A stretch of 64,000 bases of DNA from Gammaproteobacteria bacterium (GTDB lineage Bacteria > Pseudomonadota > Gammaproteobacteria > Competibacterales > Competibacteraceae). The notes under the pieces were generated by a model that saw only the letters and a program-made list of their open reading frames with translations, made no database searches and was not told where the DNA came from. The DNA is taken from contig JADLEK010000044.1 of the NCBI GenBank assembly GCA_020846135.1, positions 90,893-154,892 of the forward strand, written 5' to 3'. Every line of letters starts with the position of its first letter. Position 1 is the stretch's first letter. The position numbers and the translations under genes were made by a program. Shown piece after piece: positions 9,044-18,323 of the stretch.

Positions 9044-9194
9044 TCGCAACCGCATTTAACTCACCGTTAACTCTTCGATACCGCCACTTTATCCGCCCGG
9101 TCATACCAATCCCGCCCCCCGTCCCCAACCCGCCTAAAAAGGCCTCTCCTGCGGTTTCTCGCCATCGTCTTCCCCCCTTTGAAAAAGCAAGCAA

Positions 9195-9278
9195 GTAGGT
9201 TGGGCTGAGCGTGCGAAGCCCAACATTAAATTCCAGCGCCGGTCATCTGTTGGGCTTCGCACGCTCAGCCCAACCTAC
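9195..9278. repeat. 84-bp hairpin repeat, copy 2
   Basis: Same length, loop and arms as the copy at 8273-8356, except T to G at position 17 of the first arm and A to C at the facing position of the second arm, so pairing is kept. It sits between the gpG-like gene and the protease gene, in a gap of 289 bases that shows no other gene. Confidence 0.9.
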
Positions 9279-9332
9279 TCGAGTCCGTAAAAACCGTTAT
9301 ACTGATACAGGTTTCTACTGAGTCCCTGCCCC

Positions 9333-10265
9333 ATGCTCACCGCTCGCGCCTGCAACCTCTCGCTGGTCGATAACGACGGCATCCCCGACTGGATCGAACT
9401 CCTCCCCGCCGGCCCCGCGATTCAGGGCAGCGATGGCCGCGCCTGGACCCTCCCCGATCCGACCGCGTTGCTGACCGCCTTCACCGCCCGCAACAAACCC
9501 CTGGTCATCGACTGGGAACACAGCAGCGAACACCGCGCCCCCCAGGGCCTCGATGCCCCCGCCGCCGGCTGGATTGACCAGCTCGAAGCCCGCCATGGCG
9601 CGATCTGGGGTCACGTCGACTGGACCCCCAAAGCCGCCGCCCAGATCGCCAAAAAGGAATACCGCTTCCTCTCCCCCGTCTTCACCTACGCCAAAGCCGA
9701 CAGCCGGATCATCGAACTGATCTCCGCCGGCCTGACCAATCAACCCAACCTCACCCTCACTGCCCTCAACCGCGAGGAATCGCCCATGCCCGTACCCGCC
9801 GCCCTCTGCCAGGCGCTCAACCTGCCAGAAACCGCCGACGAAGCCCTGGTCGTCGCCCGCGTCCAAACCCTCAATCTGGCCCTGAACGCCGCGCCAGCCC
9901 TCGACAAATTCATTCCGCGCCCCGACTACGACGCCGCGCTGAGCCGCGCCAGCAACGCCGAGGCCAAGCTCGCTGAAATCGAACAGGCGCACCTCAGTCA
10001 GCAGATTGAAACCGCGCTGAATCAGGCCCTCAAAGCTGGGCAGATTTGCCCCGCCACCGTCGACTTCTACCGCGCCGGCTGCCGACAGGAAGGCGGACTC
10101 CAAGCCTTCCAGGACTTCCTCAAGACCGCGCCCCCGGTTCTCGGCGCCAAGCCCGAGCTGGATGGCCACAAACCGCCCACCGCCCTCAACCGCGCCGCCT
10201 TTGAAGCGCTCTCGCCGGTTGCGCAAGCCGCCGCCCTCAAAACCGGCGCGCGCATCACCGACTAA
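9333..10265 (+). CDS. Mu I-type head maturation protease/scaffold
   Basis: A 310-residue protein matching the Mu gpI family. The N-terminal half carries the protease-like region (PLVIDWEHSSEHRAP, AAGWIDQLEAR, YRFLSPVFTY and IELISAGLTNQPNL). The C-terminal half is helical and alanine-rich, like a scaffold (an internal Met after residue 150 could give a separate scaffold as in Mu gpZ). It would cleave scaffold and assist head assembly. It is placed directly before the coat gene as expected. Its own ribosome binding site is poor. Confidence 0.88.
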   Translation: MLTARACNLSLVDNDGIPDWIELLPAGPAIQGSDGRAWTLPDPTALLTAFTARNKPLVIDWEHSSEHRAPQGLDAPAAGWIDQLEARHGAIWGHVDWTPKAAAQIAKKEYRFLSPVFTYAKADSRIIELISAGLTNQPNLTLTALNREESPMPVPAALCQALNLPETADEALVVARVQTLNLALNAAPALDKFIPRPDYDAALSRASNAEAKLAEIEQAHLSQQIETALNQALKAGQICPATVDFYRAGCRQEGGLQAFQDFLKTAPPVLGAKPELDGHKPPTALNRAAFEALSPVAQAAALKTGARITD

Positions 10266-10296
10266 CGCCGACTGACAAAGACCAGGACACCCCCTC

Positions 10297-11457
10297 ATGG
10301 CCAACACCCTGACCAACCTTATCCCCGACATTTACGCCGCCCTGGACGTGGTCAGCCGCGAACTGGTCGGGTTCATCCCCGCCGTCGCCCGCGACCCCAG
10401 CGCGGATCGGGTGGCGCTGAACCAGACCCTCCGCGTTCCGATTTCGCCCGCCAACGCCGCCGGCCTCGACATCACCCCGGCCATGGCTCTGCCCGCGGCC
10501 GCGAATCAGACCATCGGCAACGCCGGGATTACGATCAGCAAGAGCCGGGCCTTCCCGTTCAGTTGGACCGGCGAAGAGCAGCGCGCGGTCAGTGCCGGCC
10601 CCGGCTTTTTGACCCTCAAACAGGGCCAGATCGCCCAGGCGATTCGCGCGGTGGTGAACGAGATGGAGCTGGACATTGCCACCGCCGCCTACCAGGGCGC
10701 GAGCCGCGCCATCGGCGCAACCGCCGGAACGGCTCCGGTCTTGGCCGACTGGGCGGGCGCGAAGAAGATTCTGGACGACAACGGCGCGCCGATCTCCGAC
10801 CGCACCACCGTGATCAACACTACGGCAGGCGTCGCGTTGCGCTCCACCGCCAATCTGTACAAGGTGAACGAGGCCGGCGAAAACGGCCTGTTGCGCAACG
10901 GGACGCTCGGCAACCTGTACGGCTTCGATCTCCGTGAATCCGCGCAAGTGCAGACCGTCAACGCCGGAACCATGGCCAGCGCCACCACGACCGCCGCCGT
11001 GCTGGCCGTCGGCCAGACCGTGTTGCCCTTGGCGACCGCCGGGACCGGGGTCGTAGCGGCGGGCGACATCATCACCCTGGCCAACGACACCCATAAATAT
11101 GTGGTCGCGTCGGTCTCGTTTGCCGGCGCTAACCCGGCCTCCGGGGATTCGATCACGATCGCCGCGCCCGGCCTGCGCCTGGCCCAGGCGTCGGCCACCC
11201 GCGCCATCACCGTCTTTGCCACCAGCACCCGCAACTGCGCCTTGACCCGCAACGCGATCCTGCTGGCGACCCGGCTCCCGGCGATTCCCACCGAGGGCGA
11301 TCTCGCCACCGACCGGATGACCATTACCGACCCGACCTCCGGGATTTCCCTGGAGGTCGCGGCCTATCCCGGCTTTCGGATGATCACTTATCACGTCTCC
11401 GTCGCCTGGGGCGTCAAGGTCATCAAGCCCGAACACCTGGCGATCATCATCGGCTAA
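10297..11457 (+). CDS. Major capsid protein, P22 coat (gene 5) type
   Basis: A 386-residue protein starting MANTLTNLIPDIYAALDVVS, with the features of the P22 coat protein 5 family: an early VSRELVGFIPAV segment, RVPISPANAAGLDITPAM, an ENEMEL-like helix and a beta-rich insertion domain around 220-300. It ends GVKVIKPEHLAII. It forms the procapsid shell. In Mu itself the major head protein is gpT, so this element combines Mu-like flanking genes with a P22-like shell protein. Confidence 0.8.
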   Translation: MANTLTNLIPDIYAALDVVSRELVGFIPAVARDPSADRVALNQTLRVPISPANAAGLDITPAMALPAAANQTIGNAGITISKSRAFPFSWTGEEQRAVSAGPGFLTLKQGQIAQAIRAVVNEMELDIATAAYQGASRAIGATAGTAPVLADWAGAKKILDDNGAPISDRTTVINTTAGVALRSTANLYKVNEAGENGLLRNGTLGNLYGFDLRESAQVQTVNAGTMASATTTAAVLAVGQTVLPLATAGTGVVAAGDIITLANDTHKYVVASVSFAGANPASGDSITIAAPGLRLAQASATRAITVFATSTRNCALTRNAILLATRLPAIPTEGDLATDRMTITDPTSGISLEVAAYPGFRMITYHVSVAWGVKVIKPEHLAIIIG

Positions 11458-11478
11458 CCCCGAAAACGCCGACGCCCT

Positions 11479-11595
11479 ATGGAAGCTAACGGCTCTGAAA
11501 CGATGATCAAGTGGGCGCTGATCGCTGCCGTAGCGATGACCTTCATCGTGCGCCTGCCCGACATCATTACCGCCTTGGCGCTGGCCCTGAAATGA
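11479..11595 (+). CDS. Small single-helix membrane protein
   Basis: A 38-codon ORF (MEANGSETMIKWALIAAV at the start) with one hydrophobic segment of about 20 residues. Its TGA overlaps the ATG of the gp36-like gene as ATGA, a sign of translational coupling. No clear ribosome binding site or homologue is recognised. Confidence 0.4.
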   Translation: MEANGSETMIKWALIAAVAMTFIVRLPDIITALALALK

Positions 11596-12011
11596 CCTAC
11601 GCCACTCAAGCCGACATCGAAGCCCGCTATCCGGGCGAACTGACCCAGGCCGGGCCGAAAGACTCGACCGGGGCGCTGGATGAAGAGGCGGTTGCGGTGG
11701 CCCTGAGCGCTGCCGACGACCCGATTGACGGGGCGTTGCGGACCATCGGCTGGACCGTCCCGCTCACCGCCCCGGTCCCCGCCTGGGTGAAGAACCTGGC
11801 GGTCGATATGGCCCTGTATCTGGCCACCCCGACCGTTCTCGCCAGTCAGGACGATTTCAAGGATCGGCGGGTCCGTTATGACACCGCGCTCAAGACCCTG
11901 GCCGACATCGCCGCCGGGCGGCTGATCCCGCCCCCGCTGACCGACGTCGCCAGCTCCTCCGGCGTCTTCGTCACCAGCGCCCCCCGCCAGTTTGGCCGAG
12001 GCGTCCTGTGA
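11592..12011 (+). CDS. Mu gp36-like protein (DUF1320)
   Basis: A 139-residue head-tail connector-type protein. It starts MTYATQADIEARYPGEL, which is the family hallmark, and continues with AADDPIDGALRTIGWTVPL and VKNLAVDMALYLA. I use the ATG at 11592, overlapping the small membrane ORF, because homologues begin there. A longer in-frame extension to 11511 would overlap that ORF. Its product probably caps the head-tail joint. Confidence 0.87.
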   Translation: MTYATQADIEARYPGELTQAGPKDSTGALDEEAVAVALSAADDPIDGALRTIGWTVPLTAPVPAWVKNLAVDMALYLATPTVLASQDDFKDRRVRYDTALKTLADIAAGRLIPPPLTDVASSSGVFVTSAPRQFGRGVL

Positions 12012-12457
12012 GCCTAGCCGCCCTGACCGGAGCCATCGTCACCACCCTGAGTTCACGCCTGACCCCGGTCCGCGTGAAAGAACACGGCGGTTCCTTCACC
12101 GAGCGCGAGCTGGCCCTGCTGCTCGGGGAGGCGCCCTGTCTGCTGGTCTCACCGATCGGTCTGGCCGACTTTGGGCCCAACCACAACCTGAACGGCTGGC
12201 AGGCCACCGCCCGCTTCACCGTCTATTGCCTCAGCACTGACGCCAACGGCCACCGCGCCGATGCCGCCAAGGATCAGGCCCAAGCGGTGCTCAATCTGCT
12301 GCTGGAAGACCAGGACTGGGGACTGCCGACCCAGTGCGATGTTCCGGTACTGACCAGCCTGCGCGCTGAAAACCTCTATTCCGGCAAAATCAACGTCCTG
12401 AGCGTCGCCCTGTGGGCGGTGTCCTGGGATCAACTGTTCATCTTCACCACCCCTTAA
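12008..12457 (+). CDS. Mu gp37-like protein (DUF1834)
   Basis: A 149-residue protein of the Mu gp37 type that follows gp36 in Mu-like phages. The GTG start overlaps the previous stop as GTGA. Visible features are a conserved region LLLGEAPCLLVSPIG, TARFTVYCLS, and AENLYSGKINVLSVALWAVSW near the end. It is probably a tail terminator or completion protein. Confidence 0.83.
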   Translation: MSLAALTGAIVTTLSSRLTPVRVKEHGGSFTERELALLLGEAPCLLVSPIGLADFGPNHNLNGWQATARFTVYCLSTDANGHRADAAKDQAQAVLNLLLEDQDWGLPTQCDVPVLTSLRAENLYSGKINVLSVALWAVSWDQLFIFTTP

Positions 12458-12469
12458 GGATGTCCCGCC

Positions 12470-13441
12470 ATGGCTATCGCCTCCACCACCACCCAACGCC
12501 TGGTCGCCGCCGGCAAGGTCTACTGGGATCAATTCAATGCCGCCGGGGTCAAAACCGGCGAACGCTACCTCGGCCTGACCCCCGGCTTTACCGTCTCGGT
12601 CAAGAGCGACACGATTGAAAGCTACAGCGCCGAGACCGGCGTTCGCCAGCTCGATGATCGGACCCTGATTTCAGTGACCCGCACCGGCACACTCAGCGTC
12701 CGCCAGGTCAGCCTGGAAAATCTGGCGCTGTTTGTCGGCGGCTCGGCCATCACCGCCGCCCAGACCAGCGGCGCGGTCAGCAACGAAGCGGTCAGCGTCC
12801 TGGCCGATCGCTACTACCAGCTCGGCGCGACGGTCGCCAACCCGTCCGGGGTGCGCAACGTCACCAGCATCACCGCGACCGCCGCCACCCCGACCAGTTG
12901 GGCCGCCACCACCGCCAAGGCGCTCGGGGCACAGGTCCAACAACTGTCCAGCCCGACCCACGTCTTTCAATGCACCACCGCCGGCACCACCGGCGGCACC
13001 GCCCCCACCTGGGTGACCACCCTCGGCGGCACCACCACCGACGGCACCGTCACCTGGACCTGCATCGGCATCATCACCCCGGTCCTCGGCACCGACTACA
13101 CCGTCGATCAAACCGCCGGGCGGGTCTACATCCTGCCCACCGCCCGGGCCAGCGCCACCTATCCGGTCCCCTGGCTGTTCGGCTACACCAAAACCACCGT
13201 CTCCCGCGACCAGATCAGCACCGCCGGGCTGCCCTCGGCCTACGGCGCATTGCGCTACCTCGCCGCCAACGCCAAGGGCGCGAACCGCGACCTGTACGGC
13301 TGCAACGTCATGCTGGCCCCCACCGGCGACTGGATTCTGAGCGCCGACGATCCCAAATACGTCGAGCTGGAATTTGAAGTCAGCTTCAGCCTCGGCGCCA
13401 ATGGCGAACCGGCCTTGATGATCGACGGCCAGGCGTATTAA
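12470..13441 (+). CDS. Phage major tail tube protein
   Basis: A 323-residue tail tube protein located between the gp37-like and tape-measure genes. The N-terminal region has GERYLGLTPGFTVSVKSDTI and SAETGVRQLDDRTL. The C-terminal region has ELEFEVSFSLGANGEPALM. Residues about 140-205 look like an inserted accessory module rich in Thr and Gly (HVFQCTTAGTTGGTAP, TTTDGTVTWTCIG), a type often seen decorating tail proteins. The ribosome binding site is AAGGA. Confidence 0.8.
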   Translation: MAIASTTTQRLVAAGKVYWDQFNAAGVKTGERYLGLTPGFTVSVKSDTIESYSAETGVRQLDDRTLISVTRTGTLSVRQVSLENLALFVGGSAITAAQTSGAVSNEAVSVLADRYYQLGATVANPSGVRNVTSITATAATPTSWAATTAKALGAQVQQLSSPTHVFQCTTAGTTGGTAPTWVTTLGGTTTDGTVTWTCIGIITPVLGTDYTVDQTAGRVYILPTARASATYPVPWLFGYTKTTVSRDQISTAGLPSAYGALRYLAANAKGANRDLYGCNVMLAPTGDWILSADDPKYVELEFEVSFSLGANGEPALMIDGQAY

Positions 13442-13457
13442 CCGCCCTGAGTCGCTG

Positions 13458-13549
13458 CGTAGCCTGGATGCAGGCCGTCAGGCCGTAATTCGGGGCTGCT
13501 GGCGGGATATGAGCGATCCCGGATTCCGCTACGCTTCATCCGGGCTACG
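13458..13549. repeat. Imperfect GTAGCC...GGATG inverted repeat
   Basis: The gap before the tape-measure gene holds CGTAGCCTGGATG at 13458-13470 and its near complement CATCCGGGCTACG at 13537-13549. This matches the widespread CGTAGCCCGGATG...ATCCGGGCTACG type repeat. It is probably a chromosomal repeat that entered the phage element. Confidence 0.65.
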
Positions 13550-13602
13550 CGACTACGCGGCTGATGGCCCGGTTTTCCTGTTGAGCTTCACCGAGGTAAC
13601 GC

Positions 13603-16600
13603 ATGGCTGACCGCAATCTCGTTTTGCAACTGCTGATCACCGCCAAGGATCAGGCGAGCGGCGTTTTCAGCAAGCTGTTCTCGTCGCTCAATGACGGCAC
13701 CAATGTCATTGCCGGCAAAGTCCGCGACGGGTTTTCCAACCTGTTTGGCGGAGCCGTAGACAGCGCCGCGGCGTTTGAGCAGCAACTGGGCAAGGTCCAG
13801 GCCAAGGGCGATGAGACTTATCAGGACACTGCCGAACTGAAGAAGGGCTTGCAGACCCTGGCCGCGCAATTCGGGATTACCGGGACGGAAGCGGCGCAAG
13901 GGATGGAAGTGCTGGCGGCGGCGAGCTTGAATGCGACCGACGCGATGAAGGCCCTGCCCGCGGTGCTGAATCTGGCCAAGATGGAAAATCTCAGCCTGGA
14001 TGATGCGGCCACCAAGCTGAGCGACACCCTCTCGATCATGGGGATGGAGTTCAGCCAGGCCGGCACGATGGCGGATGTTCTGGCCAAGGGCGCGAATATC
14101 AGCACCGCCTCCGCCGCCAGCCTGGCCGAGGCGTTGTCGGTCGCGGGCGGGCAAGCCAAGAGCGCCGGGATGGATTTACAAGCCACCGTCGCCGCTCTCG
14201 ACCTGCTGCACAGCGCCGGGATTAAAGGCAGCGCGGCAGGAACGTCGCTCTCGGCGATTCTGACCCAGTTGCAGAACCCGGCCAGCGCCGCCAGCAAGGA
14301 ACTGAACAAGCTGGGGATTAACAGTCGCGATTTGGGCGACGTGCTGGATGGACTAAAGGCCGCTGGCGGCAAATCGGGCGCGGCGATTCTGGCCTTTGGT
14401 GAAACCGCCGGCCCCGGTTTGCAGGCCATGGTCAGCAAAGGCGCGGCGGGCCTGAAGGACTATGACACCCAGCTCCGCAAGGCCGGCGGCTCCGCCGCGG
14501 AGGCCGCAGACAAGCTCGATCAAAACTTCAACAGCGCTCTGAGCCGCCTCGCCGCCGCCTGGGACAGCATCAAAGCCGCTCTCGCCGAGCCGATCCTCAA
14601 ACCCATCGCTGACGGGGCGCGGGAAGTCGCCAAGACTCTGAATGAGGCGCTGATCAGCGGGGCGCTGAAGCCGGCGCAAGCGGCGATCAAGACCTTTGCG
14701 ACGGAAGGCATCGCGGCGATCCGGGACTTCGTTAAGAACTTCGATTTTCAGCAAGCGATCAAGGCCGCTGGTGACTTTTTAACCAGCGCCAAGACCTCGT
14801 TTGAGGAGATTAAAACCGCCGGCAATACCGCCGCCGATGGGGTCACCATCGCCTGGAATGCGGTCACTGCCGGGTTTAAGACCATCGGCGCGGCGCTGTT
14901 GGCGATAGCCAGCCAGACCGTCAGCGCCTTGGCGGCCACGGAAGAAGCCGCCAGCAAGGTCGGCATGGGCAGCCTGGAACGCGCCAATGAACTGCGCCAG
15001 ACCGCCAGCGCCCTGGCAGCCACCGCGGCGGAACTGGTGCAGTCGGTGGCGCAAGACAGCGTGGAAATGGGCGCGGCATACGACCGGATGACCGGCAAGA
15101 CCGGCGAAGCGCAAGCCGCGCAGGAACGGCTTAAGACCGCGTTTCCGACCAATGAAATTCAGACTCTCAGTTACACCCTCGCGGACTATCAGACGATAGC
15201 GGATCGGGCCAATGCGGCCACGGAAGCGGCGCGGATCGCCCACGAAGCCGGCAAGATCACGGCCCAGGAGTACGGGGTCAAGCTGCTGGAAGCGGCGGAC
15301 GCCAATCAGGCGCTGAACGTAGCGACCTTGGAACAAGCGGCAGGCGCTGCCGCGCAACAGGCGCAAGCCGACAAGGTCACCCTGGCGACCGCGGAACTGA
15401 CCGGCAAGCTGGCCAACTGGAGCCGCGAGATCAAGTACGCCAATGAGATGGCGGACAAGTGGCAGTCCGGGATGGCGCTGAACGAGGTCAAGATGCTCGG
15501 CCTGCGCGATGCAGCGCAAGCGACCGCGGAAAAGCTGGCCTATCTCACCTCGGTGAAAGCCACCTTGCCGGATGCGGATAAGAAAATCGCCGCCGCCACG
15601 GCGGAAAACAAGGCCGCGCTGGATCGCTACAACACCGCGCTGGGCGAACACATCACCCAGTTGGAGGCCAAGCAAGCCGCGGTCGAACGCGCGAACGGCA
15701 TCGAGCAAAAAGGCTATGACCTGCTGATTCAGCAAGCCAGGGCAGAGGAGGAGCTGGCGACCCTCAAGGGCGATACCGAGGCTGCAACCCGCGCCCAAAC
15801 CGACGCGACCGATCTGCAAAATGAGAAAGCGGCAGCGGCGATTGCCCAGAAAAACCAAGAGATTGCGGTTTATAAAGACCTGATTGCCGCGACCAAAGAG
15901 AAGCTGGCGGCGGATGGGACGCTGGATCAAGCCGACCAGGCGCACCTGGCGACGATGGCCGACACCCTGACCGCGATGGGCCAGGAACGCGACAGCATGG
16001 CCCAGAGCCTGCAAGCGACCAAGGATCTGACCGAGGCCAAGAGGCAGAAAAAAGAAGCCGACGAAGCGGCGGCTAAGGCGGCGAAAGAAGCGGCGGAGGC
16101 GGAGAAGGAAGCGCTGGCCCAACTCGCCGCCGCGGGCGATGCGGTCAACTCCAACATGACTGCGGTGAATCAAGCGTTCGTTGAAACTGGTGGCAATATG
16201 GAAAAGCTGACCTCCGCTTTCAATGAGATGCGCACCAGTACGGTCAATGGCCTCTCCGCCGATCCGTGGATTGCCTGGTCAGCGTCGGTCGCCGCCAACG
16301 CCGATAAGGTTGTGCAATCCTACAACAATCAAAAATCCGCCCTGGATAACAGTGTCGCCACTCTGCAACGCTTCGCCGATGAAGGCGGGAACGTCGCTGA
16401 GATTCAGCGGATCATGGCGCAAGGCAGCGGGAATCTGGCGAACCAGTACAGCCTGCTGGATGAACAGGACTTGTCGAAGCTGCGCAGCGCAATGGACAGT
16501 GCCAATGACAAGCTGCGCGAAATGCAGCAGGAAGCGCAAGACGCGCAAACCGCGCTCGCTGAATTGAATGCTGAGATTCTGGCCGAGCAGGGCAATACCG

Positions 16601-16962
16601 CCGCCGCCGATAAGTTGAAGCTGCAAATCAGTCAGACCAGTGCGCTGACGGAATTGGAACGCAAATTAGCCGAGGCGCGGGGGATAGGCAACAAGGAACT
16701 GATCGCTATTTATCAACAGCAGATCAACAAGACCAATGAGCTGTATGCACTCAAGAATCGCAACCTTGACGCGGAAATTGCCGGCAACGACAAGACCACC
16801 AAGACCAATCAGGCGGCCATTACATCGGCCAATGCATTGACCTCTGCAATGAAGCAATCCGCTGAAGCGGTGAAAATTCTGAATGGAGCCGATCTCAGTG
16901 GTCTGGTGGAAAGCTCCGGGCAAGCGCTGAACAACTTTAAAGCCATCAAGGGGTTAATGTAA
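13603..16962 (+). CDS. Phage tail tape measure protein
   Basis: At 1119 residues this is the largest gene of the element. It starts MADRNLVLQLLITAKDQASG, followed by a TP901-type core (AAFEQQLGKVQAK, EAAQGMEVLAAASLNA, LSIMGMEFSQAGTMADVLA, SAAGTSLSAILTQLQNP). The long middle and C-terminal regions are alpha-helical, with Ala/Lys/Glu-rich coiled coil (residues about 800-860). It would set the length of a tail tube and help DNA entry. The ribosome binding site is GAGGT. The next gene overlaps by one base. Confidence 0.9.
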   Translation: MADRNLVLQLLITAKDQASGVFSKLFSSLNDGTNVIAGKVRDGFSNLFGGAVDSAAAFEQQLGKVQAKGDETYQDTAELKKGLQTLAAQFGITGTEAAQGMEVLAAASLNATDAMKALPAVLNLAKMENLSLDDAATKLSDTLSIMGMEFSQAGTMADVLAKGANISTASAASLAEALSVAGGQAKSAGMDLQATVAALDLLHSAGIKGSAAGTSLSAILTQLQNPASAASKELNKLGINSRDLGDVLDGLKAAGGKSGAAILAFGETAGPGLQAMVSKGAAGLKDYDTQLRKAGGSAAEAADKLDQNFNSALSRLAAAWDSIKAALAEPILKPIADGAREVAKTLNEALISGALKPAQAAIKTFATEGIAAIRDFVKNFDFQQAIKAAGDFLTSAKTSFEEIKTAGNTAADGVTIAWNAVTAGFKTIGAALLAIASQTVSALAATEEAASKVGMGSLERANELRQTASALAATAAELVQSVAQDSVEMGAAYDRMTGKTGEAQAAQERLKTAFPTNEIQTLSYTLADYQTIADRANAATEAARIAHEAGKITAQEYGVKLLEAADANQALNVATLEQAAGAAAQQAQADKVTLATAELTGKLANWSREIKYANEMADKWQSGMALNEVKMLGLRDAAQATAEKLAYLTSVKATLPDADKKIAAATAENKAALDRYNTALGEHITQLEAKQAAVERANGIEQKGYDLLIQQARAEEELATLKGDTEAATRAQTDATDLQNEKAAAAIAQKNQEIAVYKDLIAATKEKLAADGTLDQADQAHLATMADTLTAMGQERDSMAQSLQATKDLTEAKRQKKEADEAAAKAAKEAAEAEKEALAQLAAAGDAVNSNMTAVNQAFVETGGNMEKLTSAFNEMRTSTVNGLSADPWIAWSASVAANADKVVQSYNNQKSALDNSVATLQRFADEGGNVAEIQRIMAQGSGNLANQYSLLDEQDLSKLRSAMDSANDKLREMQQEAQDAQTALAELNAEILAEQGNTAAADKLKLQISQTSALTELERKLAEARGIGNKELIAIYQQQINKTNELYALKNRNLDAEIAGNDKTTKTNQAAITSANALTSAMKQSAEAVKILNGADLSGLVESSGQALNNFKAIKGLM

Positions 16963-17879
16963 TGGGACTGCTGGATGATTTTGCAAAACTCAATACAGAG
17001 ATTAATTCTTACGCGAAGGCGATGGACAAAGCCTATGCGGCAGCCGTCAAGCAGTTGCAGGTGACGGATGAACTTGAGAAAAAATCCAGGTCTGCGGCGC
17101 TGGCGATGGCCGAATCCGCGACGAAAGCGGAGGCTGCGGCGGCGAAAATGGCGGAAGTTTCCAAAAGCACAGCAATGAGTGCGTATGATTTACAAAAAGC
17201 AGGACAATCTGCCGGCAGTAATAGCTACAACCCTTATAACGCAAGCAGATATCTTGATAGTAAATACATTGCTAATCAAGTATTGGGCGGAATGAAATCA
17301 TCATCGTTTTCTTTTGTTGATAGCAACGAGGCAAAATTAACCGGATTAACGGACGAATTGATTGATTCTAATGAATCCGTAAAGCAGGCATACAAGGCTT
17401 TTGCAAACTTCAAGCTGGATATTGGTGATAAAGGCAGACTTTATTACGACATGCAGGTTAAATATGAAAGTATGAAAAAAGAAGGGTATGACAAAACGAC
17501 TATAGACGGAACTATAAAAATAATGAATGAACAGCTCACCAAATTAAGGGGCGAATATGATAGCCGTCTGAACGCACTCAAAGGCACTGTCGATGCAGCA
17601 TTAAAGCCGGAACGGGACGCCTTGGCGGCAGACTGGCGCAGTGCAGTCACCGAGTTCGCTCAAAAGGTGGGTACCAACGACATTCAGGGAACTACTCAGA
17701 CGGATGATTTAAGGCTGGAAGCCCTCGCCAAGAAACTCGTGGAGGCCATAATGAGTGGCGCGAATGCCAAGACCTACACCATTCAACTGAATGGCAATGA
17801 CATTCGGACGATTGACGATCCGACTGATTTGATCAAGCTGATTGAAGAACTGTCGAAGGCGAAGCGGTTGGCGGGGTAG
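16962..17879 (+). CDS. Unknown phage protein following the tape measure
   Basis: A 305-residue protein whose ATG shares one base with the tape-measure stop. It is helical and lysine-rich. The middle (about 17160-17560) is clearly richer in A+T than the neighbours and rich in Tyr/Ser/Asn, which suggests a recombined segment. The last part (TYTIQLNGNDIRTIDD, then LIKLIEELSKAKRL) resembles the ends of some tape-measure proteins, so this may be the separated distal end of a split tape measure. Function is otherwise unknown. Confidence 0.7.
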   Translation: MGLLDDFAKLNTEINSYAKAMDKAYAAAVKQLQVTDELEKKSRSAALAMAESATKAEAAAAKMAEVSKSTAMSAYDLQKAGQSAGSNSYNPYNASRYLDSKYIANQVLGGMKSSSFSFVDSNEAKLTGLTDELIDSNESVKQAYKAFANFKLDIGDKGRLYYDMQVKYESMKKEGYDKTTIDGTIKIMNEQLTKLRGEYDSRLNALKGTVDAALKPERDALAADWRSAVTEFAQKVGTNDIQGTTQTDDLRLEALAKKLVEAIMSGANAKTYTIQLNGNDIRTIDDPTDLIKLIEELSKAKRLAG

Positions 17880-17958
17880 CGCCGTCGCCAGATTGTCGCC
17901 AGCTTCGAGCGCGATAAGCAACGGGCCAGCTAGGGCGGGTTGGCCGGGTGATTGACGG

Positions 17959-18243
17959 TCAGTGGGTTGCGGTTCTAATCAGTACCCACAGCACGGCAAC
18001 GCCAATGCCCAGGTTGAACGCCATCATCCATTGCAGCAGCTTGAAGCGCCCGTCGCTGCGTTCCTCAAACAGGTTGACCCGTGCCTCTAGCCGGTCTATG
18101 TCCTGCTTGGTAGCGAGGTCGCCAGCGCTGGATTTAAGCACCGCCGCCAGCGCGGATGCTTGCGCCTCGGCTTGCTTCTCTTCAATGCCGGCATCCCGTA
18201 GCGTCTTGACATAAGCCAGCGTGTCAAAAGTCATAGCGGTCAT
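17959..18243 (-). CDS. DUF1640-type coiled-coil membrane protein
   Basis: A 94-residue protein starting MTAMTFDTLAYVKTLRDAGI, then EEKQAEAQASALAAV, a coiled coil (TKQDIDRLEARVNLFEE) and one C-terminal transmembrane helix (MAFNLGIGVAVLWVL). This is the layout of small DUF1640 proteins common in bacteria with many mobile elements. I choose the ATG at 18243 because an AGAGG lies seven bases upstream. An ATG two codons earlier would be too close to it. Function unknown. Confidence 0.75.
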   Translation of the reverse strand: MTAMTFDTLAYVKTLRDAGIEEKQAEAQASALAAVLKSSAGDLATKQDIDRLEARVNLFEERSDGRFKLLQWMMAFNLGIGVAVLWVLIRTATH

Positions 18244-18323
18244 CGGCATTCCTCTGTGGTTGATTTTGGCATTAGACCCGGATTCTGCTCGGTGGTGCAA
18301 GCCATCCGTGGCGTCTGCAATCC

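Noticed and set aside
9315..10331. Minus-strand frame opposite the protease/scaffold gene
   Set aside because: Low-complexity Gly/Val-rich antisense frame. The plus strand has clear Mu I motifs.
10255..11436. Long minus-strand frame opposite the coat gene (393 codons)
   Set aside because: It mirrors the high-G+C coat gene, is Gly-rich without motifs, and has no supporting start signal.
14779..16173. Long minus-strand frame opposite the tape measure (464 codons)
   Set aside because: Same reason: a high-G+C antisense shadow with no family motif.
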